64,000 nucleotides of DNA, from NCBI RefSeq assembly GCF_964275005.1, contig NC_092698.1:26187947-26251946 (forward strand), given 5' to 3'. Source of the stretch: Diadema setosum. Taxonomy: Eukaryota; Echinodermata; Echinoidea; Diadematoida; Diadematidae. Made by a program: the position numbers and the translations under genes. The notes under the pieces are model-generated. The model did not search any database. It was not told where the DNA came from and saw only the letters and a list, made by a program, of their open reading frames with translations. This document shows positions 59,001 to 64,000 of this stretch, piece by piece (within the stretch, counting starts at the first letter, position 1; every line of letters starts with the position of its first letter).

Positions 59001-62000
59001 GAAAGTCCAACAGCAGTTTCTGAAAATTGACCTTTTCAGTAAGCCATTTTGTAGTCCCACTTTGTGCATGAGCAGAAAAAAAGGTTATTTGTACTATACA
59101 GGTATGCTGGCTTTTAAATTCAGAGAGTAAAGCATCTGTGATGTAACATTAGGGAGCTTTATACAAATGATGCACAGGATAGAGTGCGTTAGTGTAGGCA
59201 CAGCGCACTCGAGGGTATTTACAATTGTGAAACATGCACGAGGCGAAATAATCCTGTGCATCATTTGTTTTATAAAATGGGTCGAAAACTAACAGCATTT
59301 TCACGTACCTTTGTGGGTCAATAATCCAGTCAGCTACATGTAGCACTCGCTCGAGAGAGTCGAGTCAATCACGTCGCACTCGGAAATCCCGCACATGTAA
59401 GTACAATGTACGTATAAGAGTACTGTATACGTATACTGTATACTAGAAGTTGTTTACAGGTATTGACAGCGCGTATAGTAGCGCGCGACGCACTTGTAAC
59501 AACTGATTGAGTGCGCACTGGTACTGCAGTGCAATGGTACTAAAGTAATCAAAGCCCACGTGACTCATTTCAGCGCTTCCTATTGGCTACGTTCTTGAAC
59601 CCATTTTATAATAGATTTTGACGTGCGGACGTTTGAGATGACGAGTGCGCTGGACGTTCGCCTCTCCCCTGCGTCGTGCTGAAAAGTAGCTTTGGATTAC
59701 GCTGGGACGCAACGTATAAAAAATAAAATCGTGCCCCCATATGATCGGTGCATGAAGTAGCTCTCTACGTGGCAAACTATGCGGACGTAAAAATAGCTCA
59801 GTGTGCGTAGTGAAAAGCTCAGGCGACGCAAGCTAAAAATAGATCAACTTGACGCACGTTTCTGCACACGCTCAGAACATGTTTTTTTTCCCTCTGAACG
59901 TCCGCGCGTCTAAAATCTAAAGGTCCCTAATGTTATTGTTTATGCAATCCATATAAGTGGTGCTTGCCAGCACATCCAGCTGATAGCAACAAGTATTTTA
60001 AATGAACACCCAGTATTTGGCACTGTTAATAATAATACCAAAAAAAAAATTAAAAAAATTCAATGCATTCAATGCAAAACAATGAAATGAATACCTTTCC
60101 AGGTATTATTTGTCAGGCCATTCTGGTCACCTGGTCTATGCATATTCATCCTTTGTTTGAACATGAAGTTCATATATTGTTATGTCAGGTGAGCCTTTTC
60201 ATTATGTCGCTTCGGAAACAAGTGAATTACAAATAAAGCTAACTGAGGAAAGGAAAGGTCGTTTGTACCAATCTGCACATGAGCCAATTATGAACTGGCT
60301 TATATGATCTATTATGAGAGCAGGTTGTTTTTGTAATTTGGGTGCATTTTGAGATTAAAAATTCAGCACTGGCTATCATACATATTGCACATGGCCTCAG
60401 GGGATGGGACCCTGATATACTATGGACTGACTGACTGAATGAACAAAACTTGCCAGTCCCATTACCAATGGAGTCTGACTCATTGTTTGCTTCGACCTGA
60501 TGTCAAAAAGTAAACAGATATCCCCTTGATTAGCATTCGGCTTCTGGCCTAATGGCGGGGTGAATTGATTATGTGTCCATTTTCTCGACGTTAAATCTCT
60601 CCCCTTCCCCCATCTTATATGTGCCACCCCTTACGGCTGTAGATTTGATGGCATCAAAGCATATTATACCATGATGAGGTACTGTGAAGCTGCACTTTAA
60701 AAAGAGAGAAAAGTGAAAATGTTTGCCTTTCCTTTTTATGAATAATGGTCTGCAAGACGTAGTTTATATATCTGGTGTTACATTGAAAACAAGAAATGGT
60801 TATATGTTCCATATGTTTTTTTAATGAAAAAAATACATTTGCTTTCCTTCAAAAGTTATTGTGAAATTTTGTAGATTTTCTTTTGTGTGGAATAAAGGAA
60901 TCCCCCAAACAACAACAACAACAACAACAAAGACATATAAGAGTGTGGACATATTCAAATTTTGTTAACTATCAGAATTTATCAGAATGTGTCAGACAGC
61001 GTACAACCTCTGCCAGAGTGGATGGTGATGCAACTGCGACTGCCTCACATTTCATTACTGCCTCTGACTGGCTATTTTTTGGCCGGTAATCGGTCAAGGG
61101 CAGCCCGGCCGATAGAGACTAATCATTCAGACATCCAGAGTAACACATAACACTGCACCTGATCACTCTGGGGGAAGGGGGTGGATATTGTCCATTTGGA
61201 AGAAATTGACATTAAACTACATAACACATGGCTTTCGGAAGTGGCTCTGACAGATTATCAAGTTCTGCACTTCTGTCGGTGTATAAAAAGGCCAGGCATA
61301 ACCACATTTATAGGGACAAGTGAATGGAAGTCCACTACATGCAAATACTCTTGTAACAGTTACTATTTTGATAGTATTAGTAATATTCGATTTATTTTGA
61401 CGGAATTATGGATAAATCAAGATCATTGCAAATCTCCCACAGATTATACGATTACAGTCTTTGGTTGAGTAGATTTTTTTTTTTCCTGCATTGATATTTT
61501 ATTTGTTTGCACTGGGTTTTTTTTTTCTTCTTCTTATTTGCTTTCCAATCCAACAGGTTTACAATTATAATGTTGAGTTGAATAGGGTTTAAGAGATGAA
61601 TTACTTATTGTCAAATCTCTCCAAACTTTTGTTCTTGGCTTCTAATTTCACAGGTTTGGTGCCGGATCGCTAACACTAAGTAAAATAGTTCCATCGATAT
61701 GCAAGCTTCTAGGAGATCCCAATAGCCAAGTAAGTCTACATCAGTGAAATTTTAATGTACGTAGTGTTCATCTTGCTCTTATCAGACCTGCTAGACATGT
61801 TGCACTTAGAACTGTCTTTATTATATTTCTTTAAAGAAATGTATCAAAACATTTTCCACTGTGATGCTTTGTTAGAGAAGAACAGCTAGACTGTCATTTT
61901 AAGACATAATGTGTGTAAAATACATCTCTTCCAATTATAAATGTTCTAGCCATGAACTTGAGACTACTTCCTAGTCAAACAAAATCACGTTTTGTTCACG

Positions 62001-63086
62001 TTGTAGTCAGCTTCCACAAGCAACAAGGCAAGAAATGAACAGTCTAATAATGAATTAAAACTCACATTCTTATCAGAAATCTACTGTTTGTGTTATTACT
62101 CATCTGTTTTATTGTTATGAATTATATGCTTTATGTGTAGTTTGAAAGTTTCCCTTATGTATGCTTTGAATAACATCATATATGTATATCTGATTTTGTT
62201 GTTGTCTTTTTGACAGGTGCGAGACACAGCAATCAACACACTGGTTGAAATCTACAGGCATGTTGGAGAGAAAGTCAGGATAGACCTGGGCAAGAAAGGC
62301 ATCCCATCGTCAAGGTCGGTGTGATGGGCGGGGCAGAGTCACATATGAGAGAGAGAAGGACATTTCAGTAAACTGAAATGTGTAGACCTCCCATGCAAAC
62401 CTTTCCGTGCACATTCCCTCCCTAATAAATCTCATTGAATATTGTCTGCCATTGATACATGTAGGTTTGTAAAAAAAAAAAAATGAAAAATGCAGGAGAA
62501 GGTTTCTGATTTTTTATCCAATTATCACTTTTAGGGAATTACAAATAACTTGTAAAATTGAAGATTTTTGTTTAGTGTGGTACTGCTATTCAGCTTGAGA
62601 CAGCTGGTGGCACAGGTCATATTGGTTGTGCAAACAATGAGAAACAAAAGCCTTGAGTATCAGACAAATTGTTAACCCGTTGAGGAGGAGTCCCGAGTAT
62701 ACTTGGGCAGGTGTCTATGGGAAATGCGTGTTGTAGCAAAATCAGCCCGTCCTTAAACAGGTTAAAAAGTTGGTACATTGTCTGTTTAGCAAGTACCTGA
62801 TATCATTTGAGATAGCTGTATAAGGTATACAAATGGCACTTCTGTTTATGGATGATCATCAGTATGTCACAAGTGAAATACACCGTGTGACAGCCTGCAG
62901 CATGCTTTCTATGCTTTCCTCTTTGTTTTTCTTCCCTATTCTAGTATATGTAACTATGCAGGCTGGAGAAAATTTTAATGTTCAGGCATTCATTGTTTTT
63001 CGTCACTCATTGCAGGTTATCGATAATCTACGCCAAGTTTGACGATGTGAAGAGGTCAGGGCAGATGCTTGTACAGCCGGAACAAG
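24873..63086 (+). CDS. CLASP: CLASP microtubule-associated protein, N-terminal part (TOG1), continues past window
   Basis: Exons 24873-25055, 33545-33623, 43920-43963, 45383-45442, 54257-54348, 61654-61729, 62217-62314 and 63016-63086 join without a frame break into 234 aa. The product follows human CLASP1/2 TOG1: WVNSSNFK (human WVNSSNYK), GEKFKVHIGT, VLPPAVDRLGDSKEQVREQ (human VLPSLIDRLGDAKDSVREQ), GFSHKGWRVREE, LTLSKIVPSICKLLGDPNSQ, VRDTAINTLVEIYRHVGE, then YAKFDDVKRSGQM. CLASPs are HEAT/TOG proteins that track plus ends and promote rescue and kinetochore and cortical attachment. The segment is helical repeats throughout, with no signal peptide. Exon 8 ends in phase 1 at GTAAGT, and the linker, TOG2, TOG3 and C-terminal domain lie beyond 64000. 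Confidence 0.95.
25406..25538. mobile_element. Degenerate GGGGGGCATTT-ended foldback element
   Basis: It shares 'CAGCCAATCAGATGCAAGG' and 'ATTTCAGTAGCTTA.AACAGT' with 54615-54747. The right end (TTTCATGAAACACTGCC) is eroded. Confidence 0.6.
27136..27233 (+). repeat. 93-bp palindromic repeat, copy 2 of 5
   Basis: It starts TTAACCCGTTGAAGAC, contains CCCGAGTATACTTGGGCAGG and ends GTCCTCAACGGTA. Orientation is opposite to the 44854 copy. Confidence 0.7.
27252..27440 (+). repeat. Dispersed 'TATAACCATGTTCGTT' repeat, copy 2
   Basis: It runs from 'ACAGGTGACTCCTGTCATAA' to 'CATGTTCGTTATTTAGTAAT' with the same block order as 13960-14110. Confidence 0.45.
28614..29006. mobile_element. 380-bp foldback element, copy 2
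   Basis: Ends are TTAAAGGGTGTGTACAGT and ACTTTACAGTCCCTTTAA. The halves mirror each other ('AAATGGCTAAGATATCCAAA' against 'TTTGGATATCTCAGCCATTT'). Confidence 0.75.
29730..30111. mobile_element. 382-bp element with AGGGTGGTCCACAA ends and a 24-bp perfect hairpin
   Basis: The left end AGGGTGGTCCACAA pairs with TTGTGGACCACTCT at the right. Inside, GAGCATGTTGC or close variants recur about five times. At 30054-30102 two perfect 24-base arms are separated by one base. If the C at 29729 is included, the end CAGGGTGGTCC resembles hAT termini, but no clean 8-bp duplication is seen. Confidence 0.7.
30323..30762. mobile_element. 440-bp inverted-repeat element, AGGCCCGTTCACACA ends
   Basis: AGGCCCGTTCACACA at the left pairs with TGTGTGCACGGGCCT at the right. 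The interior is unusually rich in TCGCGAT and AAATTTCGAT words on both strands. Open frames inside are low-complexity shadows. The target duplication is imperfect (TTA against ATA). Confidence 0.7.
33545..33623 (+). CDS. CLASP: CLASP coding exon 2
   Basis: 79 bases coding ISLCGLECLTLLVERMGEKF then KVHIGT and one base. It corresponds to human VVLLGMDILSALVTRLQDRF KAQIGT. Flanks are TCTGCAG and GTTAGT. Confidence 0.92.
37251..37345. repeat. GA-rich low-complexity stretch
   Basis: AGAGAGAGA runs interrupted by GGAAGG and ATATGGAG words. It gives Ser/Leu-rich frames on the minus strand that are not genes. Confidence 0.85.
37964..38020. repeat. (GT)n microsatellite
   Basis: About 25 GT units with a few interruptions. 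Confidence 0.9.
39251..39640. mobile_element. Degenerate second copy of the CTCCGCCAA element
   Basis: CTCTCCGCCAAAGG, then 'GTTTGTTAGTTTGTCTG', 'GATGAAATTTTCAGGAACAG' and 'GATGATTAAATTTTGATAGT' follow the block order of 3345-3840. A T-run of about 21 interrupts the left end. Confidence 0.55.
40380..41910. repeat. Tandem array of about 200-bp units in alternating A/B order
   Basis: Units begin with TTACTCCGACAGATTAATGA (A) or TTATTCCGACAGAAGTAGT (B) at about 40398, 40591, 40794, 41000 and 41203, so spacing is about 193-206 bases and the order is A-B-A-B-A. Later units near 41400-41910 are shorter and more diverged. Each contains GGTTCGTTAA and 'AACGAAATCAGT'. Confidence 0.8.
42536..42555. 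repeat. G homopolymer of about 18
   Basis: An uninterrupted G run following TCAGAT. Similar runs occur across the window. Confidence 0.9.
42957..43033. repeat. CA microsatellite followed by G run
   Basis: About 14 CA units (42957-42987), a short unique spacer and a G14 run (43020-43033). Confidence 0.85.
43920..43963 (+). CDS. CLASP: CLASP coding exon 3
   Basis: 44 bases completing Val88, then LPPAVDRLGDSKEQ (human LPSLIDRLGDAKDS). Flanks are CCCACACAG and GTAAAG. One of the shortest exons here. Confidence 0.92.
43964..45382 (+). other. CLASP intron 3
   Basis: 1.4 kb. It contains the best palindromic repeat copy (44854-44946), a GAAAAT run (44661-44688) and a T/G homopolymer pair (about 45277-45311). 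No coding signal besides the flanking exons. Confidence 0.8.
44854..44946 (-). repeat. 93-bp palindromic repeat, copy 3 of 5 (best preserved)
   Basis: Ends TTAACCCGTTGAGGACG and CGTCCTCAACGGGTTAA are a perfect 17-bp inverted repeat. Inside is a second palindrome, CCCGAGTATACTCGGG. Confidence 0.85.
45383..45442 (+). CDS. CLASP: CLASP coding exon 4
   Basis: Exactly 20 codons, VREQSQALIQKLMAPAATPQ (human VREQDQTLLLKIMDQAANPQ). Flanks are TTCCTCAG and GTGAGC, phase 0 on both sides. Confidence 0.93.
45926..46490. mobile_element. Inverted-repeat element with doubled ends, about 565 bp
   Basis: The left end has two tandem copies of TTCAGACAG.AGGGAAATCT. The right end has two inverted counterparts (AATTTTTGAGTTGTCTGAA near 46363-46382 and ATTTTTCTATTGTCTGAA at 46473-46490). 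Interior includes 'GATTACAAGARA' words. Moderate support; exact ends uncertain. Confidence 0.5.
47036..47485. mobile_element. Inverted-repeat structure with 80-bp arms
   Basis: The left arm (47036-47116; CTCTGGCTCGTCAATATCTC ... ATCCTCAACTGTAAAG) matches the reverse complement of the right arm (47401-47485; CTTTACAGTTGAGGATATC ...). About 285 bp separate them. It is probably a MITE or foldback remnant; no target duplication was found. Confidence 0.6.
48008..48099 (-). repeat. 93-bp palindromic repeat, copy 4 of 5
   Basis: It starts TTAAACCTGTTGAGGATGG and ends CTAGTCTTCTACGGGTTAA, in the same orientation as 44854-44946. Confidence 0.7.
48636..49125. mobile_element. 490-bp element, TAGGCGTTTTCAC ends, rich in TAGCGCGCTA
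   Basis: TAGGCGTTTTCACATCAGCC at the left pairs with GGCCTGAAGTGAAAATGCCTA at the right; TA flanks both ends. The palindrome ATAGCGCGCTA or close forms occurs at least four times in the right half, after CACATTATCAA. Confidence 0.7.
52202..52585. mobile_element. 380-bp foldback element, copy 3
   Basis: Ends TTAAAGGGATCGTATAGT and ACTGTACTATCCCTTTAA; internal halves mirror each other around 'TTTTACTTTGTTTTTGG'. Confidence 0.75.
54257..54348 (+). CDS. CLASP: CLASP coding exon 5
   Basis: 92 bases: YVFERLMKGFSHKGWRVREE then VLLCLMQTIN and two bases of Val153. It matches human YVWDRMLGGFKHKNFRTREG. Flanks are CTCTTGCAG and GTAAGT. Confidence 0.93.
54615..54747. mobile_element. 133-bp foldback element with GGGGGGCATTTCATGAAGC ends
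   Basis: GGGGGGCATTTCATGAAGCA pairs with TGCTTCGTGAAATGCCCCCC style right end (54729-54747). Shares its core with 25406-25538. Confidence 0.75.
56568..57402 (-). mobile_element. Element B, copy 1 (inverted, with extra internal DNA)
   Basis: It runs from TTATAAAATGGGTTCAAGAA to GTGCATCATTTGTA, in the opposite orientation to the copy at 59162-59611. About 380 bp are extra, including an internal inverted 'TACAATGTAGTGCAACATGC' region. The interior is CpG-rich, with CCGGCCGGCCGGCC at 56769-56782. Confidence 0.65.
59145..59934. mobile_element. Element A, interrupted by element B
   Basis: Outer ends AACATTAGGGAGCTTTA and TAAAGGTCCCTAATGTT are inverted. Inside them AGATTTTGACGTGCGGACG (after B) pairs with CGTCCGCGCGTCTAAAATCT near 59898-59918. 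Removing B leaves an element of about 338 bp. Confidence 0.65.
59162..59611 (+). mobile_element. Element B, copy 2 (450 bp), nested in element A
   Basis: TA at 59160-59161 and 59612-59613 flanks it, and the element A sequence reads through once B is left out, so B inserted at a TA with duplication. An internal inverted pair, CAAATGATGCACAGGAT and ATCCTGTGCATCATTTG, spans 59165-59269. Confidence 0.7.
61654..61729 (+). CDS. CLASP: CLASP coding exon 6
   Basis: 76 bases completing Val153, then FGAGSLTLSKIVPSICKLLG and DPNSQ (human SGAQTLTLSKIVPHICNLLG DPNSQ). Flanks are TTTCACAG and GTAAGT. Confidence 0.95.
61730..62216 (+). other. CLASP intron 6
   Basis: 487 bases, AT-rich, no internal feature seen. 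The acceptor is TCTTTTTGACAG. Confidence 0.85.
62217..62314 (+). CDS. CLASP: CLASP coding exon 7
   Basis: 98 bases: VRDTAINTLVEIYRHVGEKV then RIDLGKKGIPSS and AG of Arg211. Nearly identical to human VRDAAINSLVEIYRHVGERV. The donor GTCGGT is non-consensus at +3. Confidence 0.95.
62315..63015 (+). other. CLASP intron 7
   Basis: 701 bases holding palindromic repeat copy 5 (62672-62765). Nothing else recognised. Confidence 0.8.
62672..62765 (+). repeat. 93-bp palindromic repeat, copy 5 of 5
   Basis: It starts TTAACCCGTTGAGGAGGAG, contains CCCGAGTATACTTGGGCAGG, and ends CCGTCCTTAAACAGGTTAA. Same orientation as 27136-27233. Confidence 0.75.
63016..63086 (+). CDS. CLASP: CLASP coding exon 8 (last in window)
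   Basis: 71 bases completing Arg211, then LSIIYAKFDDVKRSGQMLVQ PEQ and one base (human LNVIFTKFDEVQKSGNMIQS). This is the end of TOG1 entering the linker. Flanks are CATTGCAG and GTAAGT, phase 1. Confidence 0.93.
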
Positions 63087-64000
63087 GTAAGTGCTTCAGC
63101 AAGGCATGCAACTTGTCGGTTAGCAATTCAGAAGTCTGCCATGAGCCGAAAAACTGGTAGAATATGCCAGAACAGTTCCAGGGAGTCAGAGAAATGCTTA
63201 CGATGAAACAAAGAGTTTGTGACACGCGCACGACATGGTGAGATTGTTTCAGGAATCACAAGATTAATTCTCATTTGTCTGTTGCAAGAACATTCTATGA
63301 TTTGCTTACTGCAGATGAAGGGATGAACTTGCACCATGCAAGAGTAAGATTAGTTTATAAATCTGGGAAACATTAAAAGAAAAAGATCCTTTCCGAGTAA
63401 GGGATTATTTTTGGATTTTAGATGCGCACGATTCATCACGGGCAGTCTGGATGAACCCACCCTAAAGGGATCAAAACTGATGATAGATTGATCAAGGAGG
63501 GATAAAAGTTGAAGAACAGGAAAAGCGCACAGGAAGCTGTGTTGAAATTTTCTCAGGGACGAATTGTAGAGGGAAACTTTGAAGCATTTGTAAAAAGGTA
63601 GAAGATCTGTGCAGCATTGTATTGTTGTCTCTGGCCAAATATTCCCAGCGGGGATTCCTGCCTTTATGCTAAGTCCATCTACACTAGTAAACATAGTTTG
63701 TGTAACAAGACTGTACTTTAAAGTGTGGACAGAGTACCCTGGACTTTGTCTAAAAAAAAATAGAAAAACAAAGCAAAACATAGCTTTCTGTTCAGAAAAG
63801 ACATAAATGGGGAGGGGGGGGGGGAGGGATTTGAGAGGAGGGACAGGTTCATGGAGAGCTCTGAATAGAAACAGTCACCTTCAAAGCTGTACCTGCAGCT
63901 TGAATCTGTCCTTAAGAAATCATCAAGTGTGAGGGATTTGAAGTACAAGTTACCTCAAATAGATAAAACTGCAAATAGAAGACATTGACATGACAAAAAC
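63087..64000 (+). other. CLASP intron 8 (partial)
   Basis: 914 bases to the window edge. A minus-strand open frame of 143 codons covers 63350-63781 but shows no recognisable domain. A G run lies near 63812-63825. No exon 9 candidate is seen. Confidence 0.6.

Larger units (their letters stand above)
54349..61653 (+). other. CLASP intron 5
   Basis: 7.3 kb with no supported coding exon. Elements: foldback 54615-54747, two oppositely oriented copies of element B (56568-57402 and 59162-59611), the second nested in element A (59145-59934). Homopolymers and microsatellites: C runs near 55063-55077 and 56009-56018, GT near 58500-58525, CAA near 60908-60930. Confidence 0.7.

Noticed and set aside
63350-63781. 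Minus-strand open frame of 143 codons
   Set aside because: Begins with a Phe-rich run from a T/A tract and matches no family I know. Intronic and unsupported.
1-64000. tRNA, rRNA, CRISPR array, intact LTR or virus-like element
   Set aside because: Looked for by eye on both strands; no cloverleaf with a standard T-loop, no regularly spaced identical repeats, and no LTR pair or polyprotein frame were seen.

Overview
This window is an intron-rich, AT-rich animal nuclear sequence. The two clear genes are spliced metazoan genes with vertebrate-like proteins. The non-coding DNA is packed with short inverted-repeat elements of kinds I associate with marine invertebrate deuterostomes. My best guess is an echinoderm, perhaps a sea urchin; this is inference from overall character, since no diagnostic locus is present.

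Layout. (1) 394-496, minus strand: a first coding exon resembling the GST-like N-terminus of cytosolic methionyl-tRNA synthetase; the rest of that gene lies off the left edge. (2) 497-2659: divergent intergenic/promoter DNA. (3) 2660-14913, plus strand: a complete gene for an isoamyl acetate-hydrolysing esterase 1 homologue (IAH1, SGNH hydrolase, 237 aa). Every exon-exon phase closes. Its third coding exon exists twice (6914-7112 and 11500-11698), with the same length and phase. (4) 14914-about 21700: intergenic DNA with transposon fragments, microsatellites and a 'TTCGTTAATCCGA' repeat. (5) About 21720-24872: probable promoter and 5' UTR of the next gene. (6) 24873-63086 and beyond the right edge: the first eight coding exons (234 aa) of CLASP, covering the N-terminal TOG domain, with introns up to about 10 kb.

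The most interesting signal is the duplicated IAH1 exon. Its phases mean that using exactly one copy gives an open reading frame, while using both or neither brings an immediate stop. The sequence therefore looks built for mutually exclusive splicing of the segment carrying the oxyanion-hole Gly and Asn blocks. Other notable structures are three tiny upstream reading frames (two of them bare start-stop pairs) in the probable CLASP 5' UTR; a 3.8-kb hAT-like element with subterminal repeats that carries an alternating A/B satellite array; a 1.9-kb Harbinger-like element with a LINE fossil nested in it; a five-copy 93-bp palindromic family; and a nested insertion with a clean TA target duplication.

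All gene calls rest on reading the translation and splice sites and on remembered family sequences; no search was run. Element family names are provisional. No tRNA, rRNA, CRISPR array or intact transposase gene was seen.
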